Shown one piece after another: positions 1 to 11,256 of a stretch of DNA of 64,000 nucleotides; the stretch's first letter is position 1, and each line of letters starts with the position of its first letter. Below the pieces are notes generated by a model, which did no database searches, was not told the DNA's origin, and worked only from the letters and a program-made list of their open reading frames with translations. Both the position numbers and the translations under genes were made by a program. The DNA is from Henckelia pumila (Eukaryota > Streptophyta > Magnoliopsida > Lamiales > Gesneriaceae), in the NCBI RefSeq assembly GCF_033568475.1, contig NC_133122.1:66983442-67047441 (forward strand), written 5' to 3'.

Positions 1-628
1 ATAAATTCTAGTAACTATGTGAAAAACGAGCATAGGTCGGAGGGATGTGTCGTGCCCGCATCGCAGTCCACTCGATAGTCTTGCCCCTCGATCTAAATGA
101 AATACTCATCACCTGAAAACAATAAGTGTAGTGAGTCTAAAAGATTCAGCAAGAATATGGGGGGATAACGAGTACTACGTAAATACAAGCACACACAGAT
201 TTAAAGTAGCATATACTAAAAATACTATTATTTTGTGCCCTTAGTTTAAACAAAATATACTTCTAAAATGAGATAACATGAATATAACATATGCATGGCT
301 AAGTCATAAATAATCAATGTAACTGCATAAACTATACTGAAACATAGTCATAAATATTTTGAACTGTAACTGTAACTGTAACTGAATAAACTGTTCTGGA
401 ACATAGACATAAGTATTTGAACTTAGATCCTTGAATTGTGACTCTGTGATTTCGATCATGATCATGGCCGCAGTGCACTATGCCGCAAGGAAGTCAGGAT
501 TTCTCCCAACCCGTCTTGCCCATACTTTGTAAGAGAAGCTAGGATTTCTCACGGCCCATCCAAACCCATACTTGGTAAGGAAAGCTAGGATTTCTCCCGG
601 CCCGTCCAAACCCATAAATTTGGTAAGG
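1..628 (-). repeat. LARD left LTR, part upstream of the chromovirus insertion
   Basis: The first 480 bases align almost base for base with 17204-17680 of the right LTR, with scattered substitutions. The window opens about 245 bp inside the LTR, judged from the position of the right LTR start at 16958. No gene is present. Confidence 0.85.
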
Positions 629-633
629 GAAGC
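488..633. repeat. Minisatellite of about 47 bp inside the LARD LTR
   Basis: About three imperfect units of the form GCTAGGATTTCTCCC, then GGCCCGTCCAAACCCAT, then TTGGTAAGG. A further unit continues at 11252 after the chromovirus. The right LTR has a shorter array at 17688-17795. The chromovirus landed inside this array. Confidence 0.7.
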
Positions 634-1877
634 TGTGAAACCACGTTTTTGTCATAGGCAAGAATTGTAACAGCCACAATGAGTATGCAGATTAATGTTG
701 CATGTATCAGCCAAGGATTGTAACAGCTAGAAACCAAGAGATTGTAACAGCTGAAATAATGAGGAATCATGGCTGTTAATGAACATTTTTGGCCATGAAT
801 GAGGAGACTCTTCACCTGTTGATTTTCTCCTATAAATAAGTGGCAGAAACCTCAAGGAAATCACACAAATTTCGAGCACCACCACTTCACATTTCGGGTT
901 CCAGCTCTATCATTTTCGAGCAGACTTCTGTCAAAGTGTTGGAGCAGAAACTATGTCCAAATTCGAGCATACTTCTTGTTCCAGTTTCAAGCAATCACCT
1001 ACAGCAAAATAAGCCGAGAAGCAGTGCCAAAGTTGATCAGGGAACCGCATTTTCTATCTAGAACCGAGCAACTCATACTTCTGCATGATTTGTTTATAAA
1101 TCAAATACTGTAAGAGGGTTTATATCTATATATGTTTTAAATGCGTTCATGATCTTGTTTGTGAAAATTCAATCGTACATGGCCTGGTTCATACTTCTTT
1201 GAAATTCGTACATGTTTATTCTATGAAACTCCTTGTTATGCACTGTTAGAATTTGACTTAAGAAGTGGTAAGGAATTCTGAAAACATGATAAGCTATTAT
1301 ATGGCCCTGATGCGGTGGGTTATAATAACCGTTTAAGGCCTCGCCCCCTTAGATGAGTAAAAATTAGGGACTGGTCAGTAACCATGATTAACGAGATGAA
1401 TAACAGTGCTATGTCTAAATTTATGTTTCATTCATGATATGTGTTGATACTCAGTTTCAAGTTTTGCCTTGTTCTGATTTATGTTGCGACATGTGTTGGA
1501 ACGTGCTTCCTTTGAACTCCTATATATATGTATATTCGATATTTGCATGTACGATTGGCCTCCTCTTGCTGAGTGTTTCCCAAAACACTCATCCCCCTTA
1601 CTTCCCTTCCCAGATACCGAAGAACAGTTGGATGATGATGAGAAACACGCATTCTGGGGTTGGTGATCAAGTCTAAATTATGGAATTACTAGCAGTCTTA
1701 CTAGTTTTATTATCGTTTATATTTCGCTTCCGCTATTGTAATGTTTTGATATTGTAAAGACATTTCTGGATTTGTAAAAGACTGGTTGAAGGCTATTTAT
1801 ACACTACATGGCTTGTTGTCTTACGATTTAAAATTGTTAACAACGCCGATGCTACGTTCCGATCACGGGGCGTGACA
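634..1877 (+). repeat. Chromovirus 5' LTR
   Basis: Aligns over its whole length with 10012-11251. Differences are scattered substitutions plus one rearranged stretch near 1115-1170, where the 3' copy carries a short internal duplication of the GAAATTCGTACATG segment. Confidence 0.93.
831..838 (+). promoter_or_regulatory. TATA box of the chromovirus 5' LTR
   Basis: TATAAATA preceded by a pyrimidine-rich stretch (TTTTCTCC), about 200 bp into the LTR. The same box is at 10209-10216 in the 3' LTR. The start of transcription would lie about 30 bp downstream. Confidence 0.6.
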
Positions 1878-1883
1878 TTTTTG

Positions 1884-1895
1884 TGGTATCAGAGC
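1884..1895 (+). other. Primer-binding site (tRNA-iMet)
   Basis: TGGTATCAGAGC, complementary to the 3' end of plant initiator methionine tRNA, six bases after the end of the 5' LTR. Confidence 0.9.
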
Positions 1896-2344
1896 CGCCA
1901 GGTTCATAATCCGGGTGGGAATATCTTAGAAAATTTTTGGCAGTTTCTCATAGTAGGCCAAAAGGCCAATGTAATCCCCTCCGAAACGAGCTCACAAATC
2001 AAAATCATCGCAAAATTACATTTTGCCATGTGGTAAATCGTTTTTCGGCCGAATTCCTTCGTTTAGGCCTCCGAAATTGCGTTTTTGCCGTTTTAGGAAA
2101 GATTTAGAATGCTTATAACTTTTTATAAAAAAAACTCGAAATCCAATTCCGTCGATTGTGTCACGATCCTCACAATCGATACTAGCAGCTCAATTAAAAA
2201 TCTCAAAATTTTCCTTTTTTGGAAAATTTTTCTGAACAGTCCTGTTTCGTTTGTAATTATTGCAAACTGTTCATGTGTTGTGTATTTGCTGATTTCTGAT
2301 ATTTTGTTCTAAGCCTTGCCTTTCCATTTGTTTTCTTTCAGGAA

Positions 2345-3043
2345 ATGGCGCCCAGTTTTCCTTGTACCCGTGCCCATTCCATATTTCGCATGAAGCAACT
2401 GGTTATTGATAACCAGAAGCATAAGATTACTCGACTTTGCGCTAAGGTTGTCCTTGCTAGGCGTGAGCAGCGAGAATGGGAGAAGAGGGCCAACAAGTAC
2501 TTCTATGAATTAGAGCAAGTGATGGGGGATAACATATATCTCCGTGATGACATGGACCTTAATCACTTCCCTGAAGAAGCTCTGCGCAACCAAGTGATTA
2601 AGTCTGAAGAAGAGCATAACAAAACGAAAGGAAAAATGGAGGCAGCTGAGATAGAGCATAAGCAGACGAAAGAAAGATTGGGGACAACACAGGACACCAT
2701 AGCAGAGTTGTCTAGTGTTGTTAGCTACTTGACTAAACAAGTGGAGCATGAGAAGCAGTTGGGGCAGCAGTCCTGCGCAGAACATAGGCAGCGTCGTCAA
2801 CAGATGCGAGATCGCATCCAGCAGCTGGAAGCTCAAGTCCAGCAATTGCAGGGTACAGTGGCAAACTTGAATAATCATAATGCCATTCTACTCCAGGCCG
2901 TAAATCAACTGCAAGAAGAGGATTCCGAGGAGGAACCCGAGGAGGATCCGGAGGAAGATCCGAAGGAGGATCCGGAAGAGATAGAGGTCGAGGAGGTTCC
3001 CGTCGATGTTCTGGGGGATGGAGAAGTTATAGACTTAGATTAG
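2345..3043 (+). CDS. Extra coiled-coil protein encoded between the primer site and gag of the chromovirus
   Basis: An intact 232-codon ORF starting ATGGCGCCC. It lies in the element's leader, in a different frame from gag. The N-terminal third is basic (RMKQLVIDNQKHK, then LARREQREWEKR). The middle is rich in E, K and Q with long heptad-like runs. Residues about 150-195 form a strong predicted coiled coil (RIQQLEAQVQQLQG and then NHNAILLQAVNQLQ). The C-terminus is very acidic, with repeated EEDP-type units, and ends DGEVIDLD. No zinc knuckle, capsid or enzymatic motif is visible. Extra ORFs upstream of gag are known in Ogre/Tat elements; I know of no named family for this one. It could be a structural or regulatory accessory protein, or a captured host fragment. 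It has kept its frame while the adjacent gag-pol has not. Confidence 0.6.
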   Translation: MAPSFPCTRAHSIFRMKQLVIDNQKHKITRLCAKVVLARREQREWEKRANKYFYELEQVMGDNIYLRDDMDLNHFPEEALRNQVIKSEEEHNKTKGKMEAAEIEHKQTKERLGTTQDTIAELSSVVSYLTKQVEHEKQLGQQSCAEHRQRRQQMRDRIQQLEAQVQQLQGTVANLNNHNAILLQAVNQLQEEDSEEEPEEDPEEDPKEDPEEIEVEEVPVDVLGDGEVIDLD

Positions 3044-3260
3044 TATAGATGCATTAGTTTTTATTCAGCTATGTTTTCTTGTCACTTATTTCCAATTCAG
3101 TTGTTGCTTTCAATTCCAAAACTATCAGTTGTTATTTCAATTCGGTTGTTATTCTGAAATTCAATGAATGGTCTTTTGTTTACCTATGTGTCCAACTTGT
3201 TAAGTTATTTTTTAATCCATAAATCTATCAGAATCTTAGAAACTTTTACGTATGTAGGAC

Positions 3261-6200
3261 ATGGACGAGACCAGTACGCAACAATCGTAACCCACGCTAT
3301 AGAAACCGCAACAACAACAATGAAGGGAACCCTCCGCCGCCACCACCACCGCAAGGGTTAGGCCTAAATCATGCTGACTTAGCGTCTATAGCAGCCATTG
3401 TGGCTAACACCCTTCAAGGGTTGGAAAACCCGCCTGCCAATGGAAATCCACCACCACAGGCAGTACAACAGGTGCAAGGGGTGAAGTATCATTACGAGTC
3501 ACTGAGAAAGAATCGAGCCAAAACCTTTAAAGGAGATCCAGATCCTGAGGTTGGACAAAATTGGCTCAAGCATATCGAGACTCAACTTCGCTTACTTGAG
3601 ATTCCTGATGAGTTTAAGGTGGATGTAGTGACAACCTTCTTGGAAGAAAAAGCAGCCAAGTGGTGGGAGGCAGTATCACCACCTATGACTGCAGCTGGTC
3701 CAATCACGTGGCGACAATTTAAGGATGTGTTCCTGAAGTAGTATTATCCTGCGGAAGTCAGATTGCAAAAATTAAGTGAGTTCGAAAATTTCACTCAGAC
3801 TCAGGATATGACAGTGGTTGAATACACTTCAAAATTCAATTCACTTGGAACGTATGCTCCTACTATCATGGCTGATGATGTCTTGAAGATGCACCGTTTC
3901 AAAAGAGGTTTGAGCAATCGTATTCAGACAGCTTTAGCAGTATACCATGCCACAAGTTTCGCTGATTTAATGGGAGCTGCAATTCGAGCTGAGACCGATA
4001 TCAAGCGAAGGGATGACGAGAACATGAACAAGAGACCTCTTGTGGGGCAATCTTCAACAGAAAAACAGCCATTCAAGAAACCATATCAGTTTACTGGAAC
4101 AAACAAGAGCGCTCCTTCAAAACCAAGCAATCAAGAAATCAAAACATGTAGTACCTATGGATTTAAACACTTCGGAGAATGCCGCAGAGCAAGTGGCGCC
4201 TGTTTTGGATGTGGGAAGACTGGACACCGCATTGCAGATTGTCCACAAAACAAGGGCAAAGAAACTGAGGAAAAAGGCAGTTCTACTCCGAATAAACCAA
4301 AGGAGAACAATCCGAATGCCCGAGTTTTTGCCATAACCCAAGAGGAGGTCGAGAATGCAAATGACATTGTAGTAGGTACCATTCTAATCAACAAAACTTC
4401 TGCTTATGTATTGTTTGATTGTGGTGCTACGCATTCATTTATATCTAAGAGGTTTGCTAAGAAGTTAGGGCTTACTCCTGAGATACTTGTGGAACCTTTT
4501 AGAGTAGCAACTCCCACCAGCAAAACAATTGAAACACATAGGGTTCACAGAGATTGCGTAATTAACATCAGTGAACACGTATTTCAAGCTGAACTCATTC
4601 AACTACACATGGTAGAATTTGATGCCATTTTAGGAATGGATTGGCTAGCAAATAATCATGCATTAGTTGATTGTCGCATGAAGAATGTCAAACTGCGAAC
4701 TTCAAACCTCGACGAAGTCATTTATCATGGTAAAACCAAGGATCAGAAGTCTCTTTTATCTGCTTCTCAAGCTTGGAAAGCTATGAAAAGTGGAGAAGAC
4801 TTATACCTAGCCATAGTAGGTGAGGTAAAGGAAGAAGTTACACTTGCATTAGAAGAGATTCCGGTTGTACAAGAATTTCCGGATGTGTTCCCTGAAGAAC
4901 TCCCTGGAGTAATTCTTGACCGCGAGGTGGAATTTGAGATTAATCTAGAACCCGGTGCTGCACCTATCTCAAAAGCACCATATCGAATGGCTCCAGCGGA
5001 ATTGAAAGAATTAAAAGAGCAACTGCAAGAATTTTTGGATAAAAAGCAAATACAACCAAGCGCATCTCCTTGGGGAGCCCCGGTTCTATTTGTGAAGAAG
5101 AAAGATGGGAGTATGAGGTTGTGTATCGACTATCGAGAAATCAATAAGATCACAATCAAGAACAGGTACCCACTTCCAAGAATTGATGATTTTTTTGACC
5201 AACTCAAAGGAGCTACAGTCTTTTCCAAGCTCGATCTAAGGTCAGACTATCACCAATTGAAAGTCAAGGCAGAAGACGTTCCGAAAACAGCTTTTCGGAC
5301 AAGGTATGGGCATTATGAATTCATGGTGATGCCTTTCGGGTTAACCAACGCACCGGCAGCATTCATGTACCTCATGAATAGAGTATTCCAGCCGTTCCTC
5401 GACAAGTTTGTGGTGGTGTTTATTGACGACATCCTCGTATATTCACCAAGTGAAGAAGGCCACAAAGAGCATCTCCGGCTCACTCTTCAGACGCTAAGAG
5501 AGAAAGAACTGTATGCCAAATTCAAGAAGTGTGAATTTTGGCTAAAGAGCGTCACCTTCTTGGGCCATATAATATCCAAAGATGGAGTATCTGTGGATCC
5601 CAAGAAAGTGGAGGCAGTTATGGATTGGCCTAGACCAAAAACTGTAACTGAAATTCGAAGCTTTCTAGGTTTGGTTGGCTACTATCGAAAATTCGTGGAA
5701 GGTTTTTCCTCGATAGCTACACCTCTCACCAAACTAACACAAAAGAACTCTAAGTTCAACTGGGATGAAACTATTGAAAAAATCTTCGAAATTTTGAAGA
5801 AAAAGCTGGCATCTACACCAGTATTGGCACTACCATCCGAAGACAAAGATTTTACCATCTATAGCGATGCGTCAAAAGGGGGATTGGGATGCGTGCTCAT
5901 GCAAGATGGAAGAGTAATTGCTTATGCTTCAAGACAACTAAAGCCGTATGAGCAAAACTACCCCACGCATGACCTCGAACTAGCCGCAGTGGTCTTTGCA
6001 TTAAAGATTTGGAGACATTATCTTTACGGTGCAAAGTGTGAAATATTCACTGATCATCAAAGTCTCAAGTACTTGTTTACTCAAAAAGAGTTGAATATGA
6101 GACAGAGAAGGTGGATTGAACTATTGAAGGATTATGACTTGACAATAAGCTACCACCCTGGAAAAGCAAATAAGGTAGCTGATGCTCTGAGTCGGAAGAA

Positions 6201-6931
6201 CATGGGTAAAGTAATCTTAGCCTCACTCTCAGCACAACCATGTCTTCGAGAAACAGTCAAGTTGAAACAGAGACAAGATCCTTCTTTAACAAAACTCAGG
6301 GAGCAAGCAGGAGAAGGAAAGGCACCAAATCTTGAAATAGATTCCAATGGAGTTATGTGGATGAAAGGACGATTGTGTGTACCTGACATTGACAATCTTC
6401 GTCAGGAGGTAATGTCCGAAGCACACAAATCAAAATTTTCAGTCCACCCCGGCAGCACCAAGATGTATCGAGATTTAAAAGGAAATTTTTGGTGGAATGG
6501 AATGAAGAAGGATGTTGCTGAGTTTGTGTCTCGATGTCAGGTCTGTCAGAAAGTCAAAGCTGAACATCAACAACCTGGAGGATTACTTCAACCTTTGAAA
6601 ATTCCAGAATGGAAGTGGGAACATATTTCTATGGATTTTGTTGTCGGCTTACCCAAGTCAAGGCAGAGTCATGACGGAATATGGGTAATTGTAAATAAAC
6701 TTACAAAGACAGCGCATTTCCTACCGGTCCGCATGAACTACAACCTGGATAAACTAGCTACCCTGTACATGGACAATATCGTAAGATTACATGGCGTACC
6801 TGCTAGTATTTTGTCAGATAGGGACCCGAGGTTTGCGTTCAGATTTTGGAAAAGCTTTCAGAATGTCATGGGAACCAAGGTCACTCTCAGTACGGCCTAT
6901 CAACCTCAAACTGATGGCCAAATAGAGAAAA
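3261..6931 (+). pseudogene. Chromovirus gag-pol polyprotein, 5' part (gag, protease, RT, RNase H, integrase core)
   Basis: The likely ATG (3261) is out of frame with the rest: the frame running through gag joins it only if about two bases are missing after the start. An in-frame TAG at 3739-3741 interrupts the capsid region where relatives have Gln. Past it the frame is open to the insertion point. Domains in order: capsid (NWLKHIETQLRLLEI, KWWEAV); CCHC knuckle [14 protein letters not shown] at about 4201; protease with DCG in place of the usual DSG/DTG near 4420; reverse transcriptase with FIDDILVYS near 5422; RNase H with IYSDAS near 5860; integrase HHCC zinc site near 6430-6560; and catalytic Asp residues in MDFVVGLP and SDRDPRF. 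The altered protease site and the two breaks mean no active polyprotein can be made. Confidence 0.9.
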
Positions 6932-9205
6932 TATAACGCCCCAAAATTATCTTAATGGACTTTATTTGAGATAATCAGAGATTTTAGAAGTCGAGGGCTG
7001 ATTTGATTTTTGATCAGGGACTAAGAATGCAATTTTTAGATTTTCAGGGACTAAAACGCAATTATGGGAATTGTTAGATATTTAAAAGGAATTGACTTGT
7101 TTTATTCACTTCATCACCTCCACAAACCGCCATTCTCCATTGAAGGTGTGAGAAAGCTTTCCCAAGCTTTTGTGATTTCCGTTTTAGCTCGATCCGTCCG
7201 TTGGAAATTGATCTGAAGTTGATATTTGCGATCACAACGACGAGTTCTCCGTTTGGAAGTAAGTTTATCTTATTTTTGAGAGGTTTGAATTTTTGGTTGT
7301 CTTTAAAATTGATTTATATTCGGAGAGGATGATTATGAGATAGCTGTGATAGTATATCTAAGACGGTTCGAAGAAATAACGACGATTGGAATTCATATGA
7401 TTTTTGTTGTGAATTTCGAAAATTGGAGATTTTAGATTTGAAGGATTTGAATTGTTTTGATGATATTGAGATGATTATGAGTTTATTGAATTGATATCTT
7501 GTTGTCTGCGTTTTTGGTTTGATCAGTTTTTAGCCGTTATGCCGTCAGTTTGAATTTTGGAATCATTTCGATGTTTTGATCGTATCGAGTTTGAGTGAGC
7601 TTTTGATGTCGATATTGATCCTTTTTGACTTCTTCGGATAGATTGAAGTGAAGTCAGCAGAGTTGCGAGGTAGCAGCTTTGGTCAGTTTGGAAGATTGAA
7701 GTCGGTACAGTATCGATTTTCTTATTTATCAATCGAAGAAGTTTGATTGTGTTTTGAATGAATTTGATTGGATATTGATTATTATCCTTATTATTGATTT
7801 CAGATTGAAGTACCTTCGAAGCGAATAAGGCAAAAGACGACTTAGACTTGAATGAAACGATTAACTCGAATTAGACTTTATTCGAGTGTTCCGAAGAAAT
7901 CACATACTTGCTTGATTGAATGTTTATTTGAATGTATGAGATTATATCTGCATTTATATTGAAGAAATCATGTTTGAACGATTATTTGAATTGATGAATG
8001 AAAGCAAGATTGAATGCTTATATGAACTGATGATTGAAATGATATTAGAATGCATGAGATGACATATGCATTCATATTGAGCCTCGATTCATTTCAATTT
8101 GATTAGACGATCTAGAGATTGTAGTTGAGTGACTTGGTTGGAGATTTTATACCTTGTCAATTAAACTCTCTATAATGCTCTGGAGTCTAAAGGATTAAAA
8201 TATGCCTCTTCCACCTCGAGAAGGGAGTTCGGTGTGATTGTTGGATATTTTAACCTCGGGATCCCAAACCGAAGAAAGAAAGAAAGAAGAATTCCTAGTG
8301 ATTATCTGAGTCTGATAATCCAAAAGTTTTAAAGACATGCATATCATTTTAATTCAGTACTTGGATGAATTACTTGATTTATATTGATGCGATAGATATT
8401 TGGAAATTGATACATGTCATGTCTTGATGTGTTTTAATTGATATGAATGATAGTCTATTTTACTGGAAATTGTATTCTCACCGGATTATTCGGCTGTTGT
8501 CTTTGTTTGTATGTGTACTTGGCAACAGGTGGGGCAGGACCGAGTCAGAGGCAGCATGACTAGGTGAACGAGAATGAAGATTAGAAGTGAGACTTCGAAA
8601 TAGAATTGGAAATGCATGCCAATCTAGTTTATGTTTTGAAATCATGTTAGAATTCGAATGAGTTGTATTTGATTTGGAAGTATTGAATATTAGAATCGAT
8701 TTCGATTGATGACTTTTGATTATCGAAGATAGTTCATTGATTGCATGTTACTAGATTCGGAATCGAGCAGGATAGAATTATGAAGTATGATTTGATTATG
8801 GATTAATGCATGAAGTTGAGCTATGCATGTTGAATGATTTATGGATTGGAGTTTGAAGCATTGCCCTGTTTTTGTTAATTTTTCTGTTGTCCAGGGTGCG
8901 CTCGATCCTATGGAATGCTGGGATCGAGCGCAGCCCCTGTAAAATTGGAGGCAGTGACTTTGTTCAATTGGTGCGCTCGATCCTGGCTTTTTGCCGGATC
9001 GAGCGCGACACTTATTTTGATCTCGGCAGAGAGTTCAGGAATATGGTGCGCTCGATCCTGGATTTTTGCCGGATCGAGCGCAGTACTGTTCACAAGAAAA
9101 ATAATTTTTTTTAAAAAAAATTCATTTGATGTCTTATCTTTTGGACTTTGTATAGTTCTCGATAGGATTAGCTCTTGATTAGATGATTAGAATTGGGGTC
9201 TCACA
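6932..9205 (+). mobile_element. Solo LTR (family B) inserted in the chromovirus integrase
   Basis: 2274 bp beginning TATAACGCCCC (first dinucleotide mutated from TG; the sister copy has TGTAACGCCCC) and ending GGTCTCACA. It is flanked by the duplication GAAAA (6927-6931, 9206-9210), which falls right after the codon for the catalytic Glu of integrase (GQIEK). It aligns end to end with 49022-51024 on the opposite strand. No internal region is present. This is the expected product of LTR-LTR recombination. An internal splice-donor-like GGAAGTAAGT lies near 7254-7263. Confidence 0.92.
8898..9081. repeat. Three 75-bp repeats, each with an 11-bp-arm hairpin
   Basis: GCGCTCGATCC and its exact reverse complement GGATCGAGCGC are paired at 8898-8931, 8973-9006 and 9048-9081, a 75-bp period. 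Loops are 12 bp, with the last two nearly identical (TGGCTTTTTGCC type). The array is 124-308 bp from the 3' end of the solo LTR. Confidence 0.9.
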
Positions 9206-10016
9206 GAAAACGATCCAAACATTGGAGGACATGTTGAGGGCTTGTGCTCTAGACTTTAGTGGTAACTGGAGTGAACATTTGCCTTTAATCGAGTTTGCTT
9301 ACAACAATAGTTACCACAGCAGTATTGGTATGGCACCATACGAAGCCTTATATGGGAGAAAGTGTCGCTCACCTTTATACTGGGATGAAGTAGGAGAGAA
9401 AACCATCACTGGACCTGAACTGGTTCAAGAAACGGTAGAAAAAGTAGCCATCATCAAGGAAAGACTCAAAGCTGCTCAAGATCGACAAAAGAGTTGGGCT
9501 GATATGAAGAGACGACCGTTGGAATTTGAAGTAGGTGAAAAGGCATATGTAAAAATCTCACCCATGAAAGGAGTTGTTCGATTTGGTAAAACTGGAAAAT
9601 TGAATCCCAGATATGTCGGACCATTCGAGATTCTGAACAAAGTAGGAACCTTGGCGTATAGGCTGGCCTTACCACCAGATATGTCAAGGATTCACAATGT
9701 TTTCCATGTTTCTCAATTAAGAAAGTATATCCCAGATCCCAGTCATGTTCTTCAAATTGAACCTCTTGTAATTGAAGGGAGTCTAAATAAGGAGCTCAAA
9801 TATGAAGAGGTTCCAATACGGATAGTGGATACCAAGGATCAAGTTTTGAGAAGAACAACCATTCCATACGTGAAAATTCAGTGGTCTAATCACACGGAAA
9901 GGGAAGCCACTTGGGAGTTAGAGGAGAAGATGCGAAAGCTATACCCATTCCTCTTTGAAGAACAACCCAATCCAAGTTTCGAGGACGAAACTTCTCCCAA
10001 GGTGGGAGGAATGTGA
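9206..10016 (+). pseudogene. Chromovirus pol, 3' part (integrase C-terminus and chromodomain)
   Basis: The reading frame resumes directly after the solo LTR with KTIQTLEDMLRACALDF, continues through the integrase GPY/F region (RYVGPFEI) and ends with a chromodomain (VKIQWSNHTEREATWE, then KLYPFLFEE). The chromodomain in Ty3 chromoviruses is thought to guide integration to particular chromatin. The stop is at 10014-10016, overlapping the start of the 3' LTR, as is usual. This part is internally intact but separated from the rest of pol by the 2.27-kb insertion. Confidence 0.92.
9999..10011 (+). other. Polypurine tract
   Basis: AAGGTGGGAGGAA immediately before the TG that opens the 3' LTR; the plus-strand primer for reverse transcription. 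Confidence 0.8.
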
Positions 10017-11251
10017 AGCCACGTTTTTGTCATAGGCAAGAATTGTAACAGCTACAATGAGTATGCAGATTAATGTTGCATGTATCAGCCAAGGATTGTA
10101 ACAGCTAAAAACCAAGAGATTGTAACAGCTGGAATAATGAGGAATCATGGCTGTTAATGAACATTATTGGCCATGAATGAGGAGACCCTTCACCTGTTGA
10201 TTTTCTCCTATAAATAAGTGGCAAAAACCTCAAGGAAATCACACAAATTTCGAGCACCACCACTTCACATTTTGGGTTCCAGCTCTGTCATTTTCGAGCA
10301 GACTTCTGTCAAAGTGTTGGAGCAGAAACTCTGTCCAAATTCGAGCATACTTCTTGTTCCAGTTTCAAGCAATCACCTACAGCAAAATAAGCCGAGAAGT
10401 AGTGCCAAAGTTGATCAGGGAACCGCATTTTCTGTCCAAAACCGAGCAACTCATACTTCTGCACGATTTGTTTATAAATCGAATATTGTAAGAGGGCTTA
10501 TATCTATGAAACTCTTTGAAATTCGTACATGTTTATGAAAATTCAATCGTACATGGCCTGGTTCATACTTCTTTGAAATTCGTACATGTTTATTCTATGA
10601 AACTCCTTGTTATGCACTGTTAGAATTCGACTAAAAAAGTGGTAAGGAATTCTGAAAACATGATAAGCTATTATATGGTCCTGATGCGGTGAGTTATAAT
10701 AACCGTTTAAGGCCTCGCCCCCTTAGAGGAGTAAAAATTAGGGACTGATCAGTAGTCATGATTAACGAGATGAATAACAGTGCTATGTCTAAGTTTATGT
10801 TTCATTCATGATATGCGTTGATACGCATTTTCAAGTTTTGCCTTGTTCTGATTTATGTTGCGACATGTGTTGGAACGTGCTTCCTTTGAACTCCTATATA
10901 TATGTATATTCGACATTTGCATGTACGATTGACACCCTCTTGCTGAGTGTTTCCCAAAACACTCATCCCCCTTACTTCCCTTCATAGATACCGAAGAACA
11001 GTTGGATGATGATGAGCAACACACATTCTGGGGTTGGTGATCAAGTCTAAATTATGGAATTGCTAGCAGTCTTACTAGTTTTATTATCGTTTATATTTCG
11101 CTTCCGCTATTGTCATGTTTTGATATTGTAAAGACATTTCTGGATTTATAAAAGACTGGTTGAAGGCTATTTATACACTACATGGCTTGTTGTTTTACGA
11201 TTTAAAATTGTTAACAACGCCGATGCTACGTTCCGATCAAGGGGCGTGACA
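10012..11251 (+). repeat. Chromovirus 3' LTR
   Basis: Starts TGTGAAGCC and ends GGCGTGACA, followed by the target duplication GAAGC. Contains its own TATA box at 10209-10216. Confidence 0.93.
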
Positions 11252-11256
11252 GAAGC

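Larger units (their letters stand above)
634..11251 (+). mobile_element. Ty3/gypsy chromovirus (Tekay/Del-like), full length but disabled
   Basis: LTRs of 1244 and 1240 bp start TGTGAA and end GTGACA. They are flanked by the 5-bp target duplication GAAGC (629-633 and 11252-11256). Order inside: tRNA-iMet primer site, an extra coiled-coil ORF, gag, protease, reverse transcriptase, RNase H, integrase, chromodomain, polypurine tract. The order integrase after RT with a C-terminal chromodomain is that of plant chromoviruses. It is disabled by a frame break at the gag start, an in-frame TAG in gag and a solo LTR inserted in integrase. The LTR pair is still very similar, so insertion is recent relative to the LARD. 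Confidence 0.93.

Noticed and set aside
840-1061. 73-codon ORF and its longer twin at 10218-10538
   Set aside because: Lies in the R/U5 leader of the chromovirus LTR; length differs between LTRs because of chance stops.
3400-3741. A separate 113-codon gag protein starting at 3400
   Set aside because: The codon at 3400 is GTG inside a frame that runs further upstream and continues after the TAG. It is part of one broken gag-pol.
8898-9081. CRISPR-like array
   Set aside because: Regular 75-bp spacing and hairpins recall one, but this is a plant retrotransposon LTR with only three units and similar spacers.
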